The position numbers and the translations under genes were made by a program. This document shows positions 8,407 through 18,324 of a DNA stretch of 64,000 nucleotides, piece after piece. This stretch comes from CAVQXR01 sp046330455 (GTDB lineage: Bacteria > Actinomycetota > Thermoleophilia > Gaiellales > Gaiellaceae): positions 171,086 to 235,085 of the forward strand of contig JAXLSU010000004.1 of NCBI GenBank assembly GCA_046330455.1. The letters run 5' to 3'. How positions within the stretch are numbered: position 1 is the first letter of the stretch; each line of letters begins with the position of its first letter. A model generated the notes under the pieces. It saw nothing but the letters and a program-made list of their open reading frames with translations. It did not search any database and was not told the origin of the DNA.

Positions 8407-10773
8407 TCAGGCGCCCACCTCGTCCCGCGGACCCGTGAGTACCCGCTCGAGGTCTGCTTCGGAGACGAGCACGCGGCGCGGCTTCGACCCCTCGTACCCC
8501 GAGATCACCCCGCGACGCTCGAGCATGTCGATCAGCCGTCCGGCGCGCGTGTAGCCGACCCTGAGCCGGCGCTGGATGAGCGAGACGGATGCTGTCTGCG
8601 TCTGCACGACGATCTCCATCGCCCGGTCGAGCAGCGGATCCTCGTCCGGATCGAGCCCGTCCCCGTCGCCGTCCTCACCCGGCTCGGGCGCCGGTGCCTC
8701 GAGCAGAGACTCGTCGAGCTCCTGGGCGCGCTGAGCGCGGCACTGCTCGACGATGAGGGCCACCTCCTCCTCGCTCACGTATGCCCCCTGCACCCGCTGG
8801 AGGCGCGACGTGCCGAGCGGCTTGAACAGCATGTCGCCCTGCCCGAGCAGCGCCTCCGCACCCGAGGCGTCGAGGATGACGCGGCTGTCCGTCTGACTCG
8901 AGACCGCAAACGCGATCCTCGACGGGACGTTCGCCTTGATCATGCCCGTGATCACGTCGACGGACGGCCGCTGTGTCGCCAGGACGAGATGGATCCCGAC
9001 TGCCCGCGACTTCTGGGCGAGCCGGATGATCGCCTCCTCGACGTCCTGGGGCGAGATCATCATCAGGTCTGCGAGCTCGTCGATGACGACGAGCAGGTAC
9101 GGCAGCGTCTGCTCGCCGCGCCTGGCGAGCGTCCGGTTGAACTCGGACAGGTTGCGTGCCTTCGCGATGCTCATCCGCTCGTACCGGCGCTCCATCTCCT
9201 CGACCACGTTCCCCAGCACCGCCGCCGCCCGCTTGGGGCTCGAGACGACCGGTGTCAACAGGTGCGGGATCGACTCGTAGAACGAGAGCTCCACCCGCTT
9301 GGGGTCGATGAGGATCATGCGCACGTCGTCGGGGGACGCTCGCATCAGGATCGAGCAGAGCATGGTGTTGATGCAGCCCGACTTCCCCGAGCCCGTCGTG
9401 CCGGCGATCAGGATGTGGGGCATCCGCGCGAGGTCGGCCGAGACGGACTGGCCGGAGATGTCCTTCCCGAGCCACACGGACAGCGGGCTGGCGTTCGTGG
9501 GCACCTCCTCGAAGATGTCGCCGAGCGTCACGAGGTTCGGGGAGACGTTCGGCACCTCGACGCCGACCGCCTGCTTGCCCGGGATCGGAGCCAGGATCCG
9601 GATGTCGGTCGTCGCGAGCGCGTAGGCGAGGTCGTCCTTCAGGGCGGTGACGCGGGAGACCTTGGTTCCGGGTGCGAGCTGGAGCTCGTAGCGCGTGACC
9701 CGCGGGCCGGACACCTGCCCGATCACCGTCGCCTCGATTCCGAAGTGGGCGAGCGTCTCGACGAGCGTCTCCGCGGTTCGCTCCGATGCCCGCGCGGGCT
9801 GGCCGCCGCCCGGCCGGGAACGCCGCAGCAGGCTACGGTCGGGAAGCCGGTAGACGCCGGGCGCAGACAGCGAGCTAAACGGCGCCTCGTCCTCGTCTCC
9901 GCTCGTCGGCGGCTCGCCCGGCTCGAGGTCGAGCAGATCCTGGCCGGAGAGCCCGGACACGAGCGGCTCGAACTGGTCGACGAGGATCGCCGGGATCTCC
10001 GAGCTGTCGCCGCCGTTGTTCGTGTCTTCCTCGACGACGTCCGCGAAGTCCCGAACGGCGTCGACGGGAGGCCCGGAAGAGCGCTCCCGGAGCGATGAGC
10101 TGTCGACGGCCGGAGCGAGGGAGGCCGACGCCGTCCGGGCCACCCGTACCGAGTGTCGCGCCGCGCGGGCGGTGTGGCGCGCCGCATGACGCCCTGCCCG
10201 TGCCGAGTGTCGCATCAGCGCACCCGCCGAGGCACCGGTGACGAGGAGGAGGCCCGCGAGGACCCCGACGACCGCGAGGATGGTGACCCCGATGTCGCCG
10301 AGCAGCTTCTCGAGGACGACGTAGAGGAGACCGCCGAGCACGCCGCCGTGCTCCTGCATGTCGTCGAGGTCGAGCGAGAGCGGCGGATCACCGTCGCCGA
10401 GACCGAAGCGGTCGGCGCCGAACGAAAGGAGCAGGGCGAGCGAGAGCACGACGAGCCCGGCCCGGAACGGCCGGACGTCGACGAGGGTGCTCCGCGTGAG
10501 CATCAGCCCGCCGACGGCGCCGAGCACGACCGGGAGCAGGACGGCCGCGTTGCCGACGAGCGTCCGGGCGATCACGTCGACCTGGGATCCGACGATGCCG
10601 CCGTCCCACCCGAACCAGAATACGATCGCGAGGAAGACGGCGAGAGCGACGAGGCCGAGCCCGATCAGCTCGGAGTGCTGGTGCGGTCGCGACGACCCGG
10701 AGGCAGCGGGCTTCTGCGCACGCTTCGGGGCCGCCTGACGGCGTGAGCTGGCCTGGCGCTTGGTCGCCGCCAT
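8407..10773 (-). CDS. ftsK: DNA translocase FtsK/SpoIIIE
   Basis: 788 residues from the ATG at 10773. Four to five membrane helices fill about residues 30-190, followed by an acidic linker, the alpha/beta motor domain with Walker A GTTGSGKSG near residue 457, Walker B YLLVVIDELADLMM, the RecA-like core, and a C-terminal gamma winged helix (MEIVVQTQTASVSLIQRRLRVG) that reads polar sequences on DNA. It pumps chromosome DNA through the closing septum. Longer upstream reading is possible but the ATG gives the Lys/Arg-rich N-terminus followed directly by the membrane helices, as expected. Confidence 0.95.
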   Translation of the reverse strand: MAATKRQASSRRQAAPKRAQKPAASGSSRPHQHSELIGLGLVALAVFLAIVFWFGWDGGIVGSQVDVIARTLVGNAAVLLPVVLGAVGGLMLTRSTLVDVRPFRAGLVVLSLALLLSFGADRFGLGDGDPPLSLDLDDMQEHGGVLGGLLYVVLEKLLGDIGVTILAVVGVLAGLLLVTGASAGALMRHSARAGRHAARHTARAARHSVRVARTASASLAPAVDSSSLRERSSGPPVDAVRDFADVVEEDTNNGGDSSEIPAILVDQFEPLVSGLSGQDLLDLEPGEPPTSGDEDEAPFSSLSAPGVYRLPDRSLLRRSRPGGGQPARASERTAETLVETLAHFGIEATVIGQVSGPRVTRYELQLAPGTKVSRVTALKDDLAYALATTDIRILAPIPGKQAVGVEVPNVSPNLVTLGDIFEEVPTNASPLSVWLGKDISGQSVSADLARMPHILIAGTTGSGKSGCINTMLCSILMRASPDDVRMILIDPKRVELSFYESIPHLLTPVVSSPKRAAAVLGNVVEEMERRYERMSIAKARNLSEFNRTLARRGEQTLPYLLVVIDELADLMMISPQDVEEAIIRLAQKSRAVGIHLVLATQRPSVDVITGMIKANVPSRIAFAVSSQTDSRVILDASGAEALLGQGDMLFKPLGTSRLQRVQGAYVSEEEVALIVEQCRAQRAQELDESLLEAPAPEPGEDGDGDGLDPDEDPLLDRAMEIVVQTQTASVSLIQRRLRVGYTRAGRLIDMLERRGVISGYEGSKPRRVLVSEADLERVLTGPRDEVGA

Positions 10774-10810
10774 GCCCCTGCGTTTCGCGGGCGGCTGGCG
10801 GCTTCCTTCC

Positions 10811-11344
10811 TCAGGCGGCGAGCGCCCGCAGGTCCTCGGCGGCGCCGAAGAGGTTCTCGCGCAGGTCGAAGAGCCCCGCCCAGAGTGAGGCCCGGTCCGG
10901 CTCGACGCCGAGCTCGGCGGCCGCGCCGAGCCCCTGGAGCGCCCGGACGAGCACGGCCAGCTCGAGGTAGGCCTGGGCGACCCGGTGCGAGGCCACCCGG
11001 ACGCCGGCCCGCCGGAGCACCGGCTCCCACTCCACGAGCTCGCCGGGCCCTGGCTGTCCGTACCACGGCCGGCCCTCGACGGAGTCGGGTCCGGCGAGCT
11101 CGACCAGGTACCGCTCGAGCGGCTCCTCGAGGTCGGCGAGGGCGGTCTCGACACGCTCGGCCGCACGTCGCAACGCCGCCTGCCGCCTCCCGGCCGTGCT
11201 CGGTCGCGGGTCGCCCCTGGCCCAGCGCTCGAGCAGGCGACAGAACGCGAGCGACGCGGTCTCGCAGGCCCGCAGCGAGCGGACGAGGCGCGCCGACGCC
11301 ACGTCGGAGACCCCGCAGGACTGGAGGACGCCGGCCCACCCCAC
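10811..11344 (-). CDS. Conserved hypothetical protein, all-helical
   Basis: 177 residues, GTG start at 11344. The predicted product is helical and rich in Ala, Leu, Arg and Glu, with no membrane segment and no motif I recognise. Conserved-looking stretches are SCGVSDVASARLVRSLRACE near the N-terminus and ASLWAGLFDLRENLFGAAE at the C-terminus. It lies ten bases after RNase J and 37 bases before ftsK on the same strand, so it is probably cotranscribed with them. Codon usage matches neighbours. Confidence 0.6.
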   Translation of the reverse strand: MGWAGVLQSCGVSDVASARLVRSLRACETASLAFCRLLERWARGDPRPSTAGRRQAALRRAAERVETALADLEEPLERYLVELAGPDSVEGRPWYGQPGPGELVEWEPVLRRAGVRVASHRVAQAYLELAVLVRALQGLGAAAELGVEPDRASLWAGLFDLRENLFGAAEDLRALAA

Positions 11345-11354
11345 GGAGCCGCTC

Positions 11355-13013
11355 CTAGATCTCGAGGACGACCGGCAGGATCATCGGCCGCCGGCCGGTC
11401 CGGGCGTGGACGAGCTGCCCGATCGCGTCGTGGAGGTGCTCCTGGAGGAGCTTCATCTCGAAGATCCCCTCCGCCATGCACCAGCGCACGACGTGGGCCG
11501 CCTCGCTCCGGGCGTCGTCGAGGAGATCGCCGGTGTCGACGAAGCCGCGCGCGATCACCTCGGGCTCGGCGATCTCGCGACCGTTCTGGGTCGCCACCGA
11601 GGTCACGATGATCAGCACGCCGTCCTCGGCCAGGTGCTTCCGGTCGCGCAGCGAGGCGTCCTTCACGTCGCCGACGGCGAGGCCGTCGACGAACGCCACC
11701 CCGGCCGGGACGTGATCGACGATCCGCACGTCGTCGCCGTCGAGCTGGACGACCGTGCCGTTGTCGGCGATCAGCACGCGGTCGGCGGGCACGCCCGCGT
11801 CCCGGGCCAGCCGTCCGTGTGCGGCGAGCATCCGGAACTCACCGTGGACGGGCATGACGGCGCGCGGGCGCAGCAGCGCGAGCACGAGCCGGAGCTCCTC
11901 CGCGTTGCCGTGCCCGGAGGTGTGGACCGGGGCCGTCTCCTGGTGGAGCACCTCTGCCCCACCCCGCGCGAGCTGGTTCATCGTGTCGTGCACCTTCAGC
12001 TCGTTGCCGGGCACGGGCTTCGCCGAGATGATCACCGTGTCGCCCTCCTGCACGCGGATGCTCTGGTGATCGCCGTAGGCGATCCGGACGAGCGCCGACA
12101 GCGGCTCGCCCTGGCTGCCGGTGCACAGGATCATCGTCTCGGCCGGATCGAGCAGGTCGAGGTCGTCCTGCCGGACGAGGATCTCCTCGGGGACCTCGAC
12201 GTAGCCGAGGTTCCGGGCGATGTTGATGTTCTTGCGGAGCGACCGGCCAATCAGGCACACCTTGCGGTCGGTCTCGACGGCGACGTCGATCGCCTGCTGC
12301 ATGCGGTGGACGTTCGAGGCGAAGGAGGCGATCAGCACCCGCCCCTTGCAGAGGGGGATGATCTGGCGGAACGCCTCGCCGACGGTGCGCTCCGACGGCG
12401 TCACGCCGGGCCGCTCGGCGTTCGTGGAGTCGCCGAGGAGCAGGTCGACACCTTCGTTGCCGAGCTCCGCGAGCCGGCCGACATCGGTGCGAAACCCGTC
12501 GACGGGCGTGTGGTCGATCTTGTAGTCCCCCGTGTGCACGATGCGGCCGCCGGGCGTGTCGAGGACGACGGCGACCGCGTCCGGGATCGAGTGCGCCATG
12601 CGGACGAACTCCGCCCGGAACGGCCCGACCTGCACCGCGCCGCCCTCGGGGTCGGCCTCGACGAGCTCCGAGGCCCGCAGGAGGCCGTGCTCGTCGAGCT
12701 TCGACTTGACGAGCCCGAGCGTGAGCCTCGTCGCCCAGACCTCGGGTACGTGGAGCTCCCGGAGCAGGTAGGGGAGCGCTCCCACGTGATCCTCGTGCCC
12801 GTGGGTGAGGATCACGGCCCGGATCTCGTTCTCGCGCTCCCTCAGGTAGCCGAAGTCGGGCAGGAGCAGATCGACACCGAGGTGCTCGTCGCGCGGGAAC
12901 GCGAGGCCGGCGTCGATCACGACGATCCCCTCGTCGGACTCGACGACGGTCATGTTCTTCCCGACCTCGCCGAGGCCGCCGAGCGGAATGATCCGGACCG
13001 ATCCCGCGGGCAT
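11355..13013 (-). CDS. rnj: Ribonuclease J
   Basis: 552-residue metallo-beta-lactamase/beta-CASP nuclease with endo- and 5'-3' exonuclease activity on RNA. Zinc motif THGHEDHVG is near residues 66-74; HSIPDAVAV, HTGDYKID, and the beta-CASP signatures GDSTNAE, CTGSQGEP and HTSGHG follow in order. The C-terminal domain RRPMILPVVLEI is the RNase J oligomerisation region. ATG at 13013 gives MPAGSVRIIPLGGLGEVGKN, the standard family N-terminus. It sits between dapA and the 177-residue hypothetical. Confidence 0.95.
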   Translation of the reverse strand: MPAGSVRIIPLGGLGEVGKNMTVVESDEGIVVIDAGLAFPRDEHLGVDLLLPDFGYLRERENEIRAVILTHGHEDHVGALPYLLRELHVPEVWATRLTLGLVKSKLDEHGLLRASELVEADPEGGAVQVGPFRAEFVRMAHSIPDAVAVVLDTPGGRIVHTGDYKIDHTPVDGFRTDVGRLAELGNEGVDLLLGDSTNAERPGVTPSERTVGEAFRQIIPLCKGRVLIASFASNVHRMQQAIDVAVETDRKVCLIGRSLRKNINIARNLGYVEVPEEILVRQDDLDLLDPAETMILCTGSQGEPLSALVRIAYGDHQSIRVQEGDTVIISAKPVPGNELKVHDTMNQLARGGAEVLHQETAPVHTSGHGNAEELRLVLALLRPRAVMPVHGEFRMLAAHGRLARDAGVPADRVLIADNGTVVQLDGDDVRIVDHVPAGVAFVDGLAVGDVKDASLRDRKHLAEDGVLIIVTSVATQNGREIAEPEVIARGFVDTGDLLDDARSEAAHVVRWCMAEGIFEMKLLQEHLHDAIGQLVHARTGRRPMILPVVLEI

Positions 13014-13074
13014 CGCAGCAGTGTAGCGCCGGGCCTCGAAGGGATCTGCCCGCGAGGCGGCCGTGCCTCGCTGC

Positions 13075-13968
13075 TCAGACGGTTGCGGAGGCGAGAACGC
13101 CGGCCCGCTCGAGCCCGGTGCGGATCGCTGCCCGCTCGTCCTCACTCGCCTCGACGAGCGGAAGGCGCAGGCCTCCGACCTCGTGCCCGAGCATGTTCAG
13201 CGCGGCCTTGACGGGGATCGGGTTCACGGCGACCGAGAGCGCGTCAATCACCTGGTCGAGCTTCGGCATCAGCGCCCGCGCACCGTCGACGTCCCCGGCC
13301 TTGAAGCGGACGATGAGGTCTTTGACCTGCGGGCCGACGAGGTGCGTGAACACGCAGACGCCGCCGACGCCGCCGAGCTCGAGGAACGGGAGGATCAGGT
13401 CGTCGTTACCGGCGTAGAGGTCGAGCCCGAGCTCGACGATCCGTCGCGCCTGGCCCGGATCGGTCGTCGCCTGCTTGACGGCCGTGACGTTCGGGATCTC
13501 CGCCAGCTCGGCCATCGTCTCGGGCTCGATGTTGACGACGACGCGCTGCGGGATGTTGTAGACGACGATCGGGCGGTCGCTCACGGCGGCGATGGCCGCG
13601 AAGTGGCCGACGATCCCGCGGGCGGGCGGCTTGTTGTAGTACGGGGTGACGACGAGGAAGGCATCGACCCCGATCGCATGAGCGGCCTCCGTGAGGTGAA
13701 CGGAGTGCGCGGTGTCGTTCGAGCCGGTCCCCGCGACGATGGTCGCGCGGTCACCGACGGTCTCCACCGCGGCCCGGAACAGCTCGAGCCGCTCCTCGTC
13801 GGTCAGCGTCGGGCTCTCCCCGGTCGTTCCGGCGACGACGAGGCCGTCGGAGCCGCCGTGGTCGACGAGGTAGCTGCAGAGCCGCCGGAAGCTCCCGAGG
13901 TCGACGGATCCGTCCTCGTGGAACGGCGTCACGATCGCGGTCAGGACCTCGCCGAGCATCACCGTCAT
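13075..13968 (-). CDS. dapA: 4-hydroxy-tetrahydrodipicolinate synthase
   Basis: First committed step of lysine/meso-diaminopimelate synthesis: condenses pyruvate with aspartate semialdehyde. The 297-residue TIM barrel shows GTTGESPTLT, VVTPYYNKP, the catalytic Tyr in VVYNIPQR and the Schiff-base Lys in VKQATTDP near residue 163. The DapA/KDG-aldolase family is broad, but the dapB gene three kilobases upstream and the residues named support DapA. The start could be ATG at 13968 or the second Met three codons on. Confidence 0.92.
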   Translation of the reverse strand: MTVMLGEVLTAIVTPFHEDGSVDLGSFRRLCSYLVDHGGSDGLVVAGTTGESPTLTDEERLELFRAAVETVGDRATIVAGTGSNDTAHSVHLTEAAHAIGVDAFLVVTPYYNKPPARGIVGHFAAIAAVSDRPIVVYNIPQRVVVNIEPETMAELAEIPNVTAVKQATTDPGQARRIVELGLDLYAGNDDLILPFLELGGVGGVCVFTHLVGPQVKDLIVRFKAGDVDGARALMPKLDQVIDALSVAVNPIPVKAALNMLGHEVGGLRLPLVEASEDERAAIRTGLERAGVLASATV

Positions 13969-14007
13969 TGTAGGCGTCCCCGGCGGCCGGATCGAGCCGC
14001 CCGTCGC

Positions 14008-16314
14008 TCAGGGGGCTGCGCGCGCCTGCGCGATCGCGCGCCAGACCCGCTCCGGCGTCGCCGGCATGTCGAGGTGCGCGACGCCGAGGTGCGAGAGCGC
14101 ATCGACGACCGCGTTCTGCACGGCGGGCGTCGAGCCGATCGTGCCCGACTCCCCGATGCCTTTGGCCCCGAGCGGATTGACCGGGGTCGGCGTCTCCATC
14201 TCCACGAGCTCGAAGCTCGGAAGCTCCGTCGCCGCGACCACCCCGTAGCTCACGAGCGACGCGTTCAGCGGGTTGCCGTCCTCGTCGTAGCACACCTCCT
14301 CGAAGAGCGCCTGCGCGACGCCCTGCGCGATCCCCCCGTGCACCTGCCCCTCGGCGAGCAACGGGTTGAGGATGCGGCCGGCGTCGTCGACCGCGACGAA
14401 CCGGACGAGCCTCGCGTCGCCGGTCTCCGCATCGACCTCGACCACGGCGACGTGGGCCCCGAACGGGAACGTCGGCCCCGGCGGCACGTGGTGGGTCGCC
14501 GCAACGAGCCCTCCTGCGGCGGCGGCGGCCGGCGACGAGGCGAGCTCCGACCAGCCGACACCGCTGCCCGTCGCGCCCGCGACGTGGAACCGACCGGCCT
14601 CCCGGTCGAACACGACGTCCACCGGGTCGACCTCGAGCATCGGGCCGGCGAGCGTCCGTGCCGTCTCGACGACCTCGAGCGCGGCCTTCTGGGCCGCGAC
14701 GCCTCCGACCTGCAGCGACCGCGACCCGTACGTGCCCGTGCCCTGCGGGATCGCATCGGTGTCGCCCGAGACGACCCGGATCCGCTCCATCGGGATTCCC
14801 AGCTCCGCCGAGAGGATCATCGACCACGAGGTCGCATGACCCTGGCCGTGGGCGGACGAGCCGGTGTACACGGTCGCGCTGCCGTCCCCGGCGACCTCGA
14901 CGCGGGCGTACTCGCCGTGGGCCGCGTCGCCGGCCGTGATCTCGACGTAGGTCGAGAGGCCGATCCCGAGCAGCATCCGGTCGCCGGCCTCGCGACGTCG
15001 CCGCTGCTCATCGCGCAGCTCCGCATAGCCGGATGCCTCGAGCACCCGATCGAGCGCGCCCTCGTAGTCGCCGATGTCGTACGTCGCCCCGGTCGGGGTC
15101 GTGTACGGGAACGCATCCGATGCGATGAAGTTCCGGCGCCTCAGCTCGGCGGGATCGAGGCCGATCTCGTCCGCGAACAGGTCCATCGCCCGCTCGATCG
15201 CGGCCGCGGCCTCGGGCCGCCCCGCGCCCCGGTAGGCGGCGGTCGAGGTGGTGTTCGTCACGACCGTGACGGCACTCGTCTCGATCGCGGGGATCCGGTA
15301 CACACCCGCTGCCAGCAGCTGCGTGAGCAGCGGGAGGAACGACCCGAACGCGGGGTAGGCGCCCACGTCCTGGACGAGCTCGAGGCGATAGGCGAGCACC
15401 GTGCCGTCCCGGAGCCCGCCGATCGTCACCGTCTGCACCTGGCCGCGGCCGTGTACGAGGGAGACCATGCTCTCCGAGCGCGTCTCCACCCAGCGCAGCG
15501 GGCGGTCGAGCCGGCGGGCCAGCCAGGCGAGCACGACGTCCTCGGCGTACGTCTCGACCTTCGCTCCGAAGCCGCCGCCCACGTCGGGCGCGATCACGCG
15601 GACGTCCTCCTCTTCGATGTCGAGCGAGAGCCGAAGCAGCAGGCGCCAGAGGTGCGGCGCCTGGGTCGCCCCCCAGTAGGTCAGCCGGCCGTCCTCCCCC
15701 CAGGCGCAGGCGGCGCCGCGGACCTCGAGCGGCACCGGGGCGAGTCGCTGGTTCACGATCCGCTGCGTCACGACGGCCTCGCAGCCGTCGAAGAGCGCGG
15801 CGTCGAGATCGCGCTCGTAGGAGATCGCCACGTTCGTTCCCGCCTCGGGGAAGAGCAGTGTCTCCCCGGTCAGGGCCGCTTCCGGATCGACGACGACCGG
15901 GAGCAGGTCGTAGTCGATCTCGACGAGCTCCGCCGCATCGGCGGCCTCCCTCGGGGTCTCCGCGACGACGACGGCCACCGGCTCGCCGACGTAGCGCACG
16001 ACGTCGCGTGCGAGCAGCGGCCGCGCCATCGCCGCCTCGATCGATGGGAGGTCGGGCCCGAACGGCTGCGGCGGAGGGGGTCTGTCCGGCAGGTCGAGCT
16101 CGGCGGCGGTCACGACCGCGACGACGCCGGGCGCCGCGCGGGCCTCGCCCACGTCGACGCTCCGGACACGGGCATGCGCGACCGTCGAGCGGGCGAACGC
16201 GACGTGAGCGGCGCCCGCCAGGGCGGGAGCGTCGACGTCGCCGATGTAGGTGCCTCCGCTCGTCAGAAACGCCGGATCTTCGACACGGACGACGCGGTTC
16301 CCAAGGATGCTCAT
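14008..16314 (-). CDS. CoxL-type molybdopterin-binding subunit, form II (xanthine dehydrogenase family)
   Basis: 768 residues: an aldehyde oxidase/xanthine dehydrogenase a/b hammerhead domain (about 1-120) and two molybdopterin-binding domains. The active-site loop near 358-364 is AYRGAGR, which marks form II rather than true CO dehydrogenase (AYxCSFR). GVGGFGAKVE-like and GAKGIGESGTI near the C-terminus bind the cofactor; a Glu near the end is the expected catalytic base. The ATG at 16314 (MSILGNRVVRVEDP) is chosen over a GTG further up that would overlap dapB. No FAD or 2Fe-2S subunit gene is adjacent, which is odd because these enzymes work as three-subunit complexes. Substrate unknown. 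Confidence 0.85.
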   Translation of the reverse strand: MSILGNRVVRVEDPAFLTSGGTYIGDVDAPALAGAAHVAFARSTVAHARVRSVDVGEARAAPGVVAVVTAAELDLPDRPPPPQPFGPDLPSIEAAMARPLLARDVVRYVGEPVAVVVAETPREAADAAELVEIDYDLLPVVVDPEAALTGETLLFPEAGTNVAISYERDLDAALFDGCEAVVTQRIVNQRLAPVPLEVRGAACAWGEDGRLTYWGATQAPHLWRLLLRLSLDIEEEDVRVIAPDVGGGFGAKVETYAEDVVLAWLARRLDRPLRWVETRSESMVSLVHGRGQVQTVTIGGLRDGTVLAYRLELVQDVGAYPAFGSFLPLLTQLLAAGVYRIPAIETSAVTVVTNTTSTAAYRGAGRPEAAAAIERAMDLFADEIGLDPAELRRRNFIASDAFPYTTPTGATYDIGDYEGALDRVLEASGYAELRDEQRRRREAGDRMLLGIGLSTYVEITAGDAAHGEYARVEVAGDGSATVYTGSSAHGQGHATSWSMILSAELGIPMERIRVVSGDTDAIPQGTGTYGSRSLQVGGVAAQKAALEVVETARTLAGPMLEVDPVDVVFDREAGRFHVAGATGSGVGWSELASSPAAAAAGGLVAATHHVPPGPTFPFGAHVAVVEVDAETGDARLVRFVAVDDAGRILNPLLAEGQVHGGIAQGVAQALFEEVCYDEDGNPLNASLVSYGVVAATELPSFELVEMETPTPVNPLGAKGIGESGTIGSTPAVQNAVVDALSHLGVAHLDMPATPERVWRAIAQARAAP

Positions 16315-16390
16315 GGACTGGACGGCCTCCGAGATCGACGGTTGCCCGTACCCTACGTGCCCGTCGCGCCCGCGTGTCCGCGGGTCGGGC

Positions 16391-17032
16391 TCACGCAAGC
16401 AGCGCGTCGAGGCCGACGGTGAGGCCCGGGGGAAGCGCAGGGAGCCGCTCCAGCGCCAGCAGGACCCCGGGGACGAACGCCTCCCGCGACGTCGTGTCGT
16501 GCCTGATCGTGAGGTACTGACCCGGAGCGCCGAGGATCACCTCCTGGTGGGCGATCAGGCCGGGCAGCCGGACGGAATGGATCGGCACGTCGCCGCCCAT
16601 CCGCGCCGCCGTCGCTCTCGCAGTGCCCGAGGGCGCATCGAGCTTCGTCGCATGGTGGAGCTCGATGATCTCCGCGTCCGGCAGGAAGCGGGCCGCCTCC
16701 TCGGCGAAGCGCATCATCAGCACCGCTCCGAGCGCGAAGTTCGGCGCCACGAAGCACGGGACGCCGTGGTCGACGGAAAGACGGTCGAGCCCGGCCAGCC
16801 CCTCGTCGGTCAGCCCCGTCGTTCCGATCACGCAGGGAACTCGCGCCGCGAGCGCGATCCGGGCATTCCCGAGCACGGCGTCCGGCATCGTGAAGTCGAC
16901 CGCGGCCTCGCACCCGTCGAGGTCGGCTACCTCCCCCAGCTCGACGCCGGTCACCTCGTGGCCGGCCTCGCGCAGCGCGGGACCGAGCACCGAGCCGACC
17001 TTCCCGTCGCGGCCGAAGAGCAGGACCCTCAC
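16391..17032 (-). CDS. dapB: 4-hydroxy-tetrahydrodipicolinate reductase
   Basis: Second step of the DAP/lysine pathway, NAD(P)H-dependent. 213 residues, shorter than the usual 245-270. It has the nucleotide-binding start VRVLLFGRDGKVGS, VIGTTGL, APNFALGAVLMM and the catalytic motif ELHHATKLDAPSGTA (near 124-137), where the paired His and Lys act. The GTG at 17032 overlaps the M16 peptidase stop by four bases (GTGA). The shortness comes from compact loops rather than a visible truncation, since all motifs are present. Confidence 0.92.
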   Translation of the reverse strand: MRVLLFGRDGKVGSVLGPALREAGHEVTGVELGEVADLDGCEAAVDFTMPDAVLGNARIALAARVPCVIGTTGLTDEGLAGLDRLSVDHGVPCFVAPNFALGAVLMMRFAEEAARFLPDAEIIELHHATKLDAPSGTARATAARMGGDVPIHSVRLPGLIAHQEVILGAPGQYLTIRHDTTSREAFVPGVLLALERLPALPPGLTVGLDALLA

Positions 17033-18324
17033 GCCGCCCGCTCCCGGCCGAGCGCCGGATTGACCCGCCGGGCGGCCGCCCGGATGACCCGCACGCTCGG
17101 CCCGATTCCCGCCACCGCGAGCCGCTCCGGAGCGAGCAGCTCGGCCGCGAGCGCCGCCACCTGGTCGGCCGAGACCGCGTCGACGCGGGCGATCACCTCC
17201 TCGGGTGTGAGGAGCTCCATGTCGGTGATGAGCGACTTCCCGAGCCGCGTCACCCGGTTCGACGTGGATTCGAGCGAGAGCATGATCCGGCCCTTCAGAT
17301 TCTCCTTCGCGCGCCGGAGCTCGGCCTCTCCCACACCGCCCTGGGCGAGGTCGCCGATCTGCTCGGCGATGATCCCGAGGCACGTGCCGACGTGCTCCTC
17401 GCGGGTGCCGACGTACACCCCGACCTCGCCGGTCTCCTGGTACATGGAGGCGAAGGTGTAGACGCTGTAGGCGAGGCCCCGCCGCTCGCGGATCTCCTGG
17501 AAGAGCCGCGACGACGGCGAGCCGCCGAGGATCCCGTCGAGCACGGAGGCGGCGAACCGCCGCTCGTCCGCGCGGGCAAGGCCGGTGCCGCCGACGCAGA
17601 CGTGGTACTGCTCGGTGCTCTTGCGGTTGAAGACGAGGGAGGGCTGCGGGGACGATGCGAGCAGCGCCCTGCCGTTGCGACTGCTCCCGGACGCCGTCTC
17701 GGCGATGCGCGACGCGACGAGGCCTGCGAAGCGGTCGTGATCCACGCTTCCGGCGGCCGCGACGACGATCCTCGGCGACGCGTAGCGGGAGCGGTGGTAC
17801 GCGCGCAGGGAGCGGCGAGAGACGCTCGAGATCACGTCGGCGCTTCCGAGCACCGGGCGGCCGAGCTCGTGCTCGCCGAAGACGGCGACGCCGAAGAGGT
17901 CGTGCACCAGGTCGTGCGGCGCGTCCTCGACCATCGCGATCTCCTCCAGTACGACCTCACGCTCGGCGTCGAGCTCGGCCAGCGTCGGCGCGTAGACCAT
18001 CTCCGCCATCACGTCGACCGCGGTCTCGAGGTGATCGTCCAGCACCCGGGCGACGACGACCGTGTACTCGCGTCCCGTCATCGCGTTCAGCTCGCCGCCG
18101 ATCCCGTCGAACACCTCGGCGATCTCGAGCGCCGAGTAGGAGCGCGTCCCGCGGAAGAGCAGGTGCTCGAGGAAATGGGTCACGCCGGCGCGACCTGCCT
18201 GCTCGTCGCGCGATCCCGTCCCGATCCAGAAGCCGATCGCGACCGAGCGGACCCGATCGAGACGTTCGGTGATCACGCGCTCTCCCGAGGAGAACGTGGT
18301 CAGCTGCTCGCCCGTCTGCGTCAT
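17029..18324 (-). CDS. M16 (insulinase/pitrilysin) family zinc peptidase
   Basis: 431 residues. The inverted zinc motif HFLEH is at 50-54, with the distal Glu in LDAEREVVLEEIAM. The C-terminal half keeps the inactive-domain motif RERRGLAYSVYTF. This is the mitochondrial-processing-peptidase-like group (PqqL/YmxG type) often found between pnp and dapB in Gram-positive bacteria. Start ATG at 18324 overlaps the flavoprotein gene's stop (ATGA). Natural substrate is not known for this group. Confidence 0.9.
   Translation of the reverse strand: MTQTGEQLTTFSSGERVITERLDRVRSVAIGFWIGTGSRDEQAGRAGVTHFLEHLLFRGTRSYSALEIAEVFDGIGGELNAMTGREYTVVVARVLDDHLETAVDVMAEMVYAPTLAELDAEREVVLEEIAMVEDAPHDLVHDLFGVAVFGEHELGRPVLGSADVISSVSRRSLRAYHRSRYASPRIVVAAAGSVDHDRFAGLVASRIAETASGSSRNGRALLASSPQPSLVFNRKSTEQYHVCVGGTGLARADERRFAASVLDGILGGSPSSRLFQEIRERRGLAYSVYTFASMYQETGEVGVYVGTREEHVGTCLGIIAEQIGDLAQGGVGEAELRRAKENLKGRIMLSLESTSNRVTRLGKSLITDMELLTPEEVIARVDAVSADQVAALAAELLAPERLAVAGIGPSVRVIRAAARRVNPALGRERAA

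Noticed and set aside
13063..16422. Very long plus-strand reading frame opposite dapA and coxL
   Set aside because: Arg/Asp-rich shadow of the real minus-strand genes, as expected at this G+C content; the same holds for 46768-49668.
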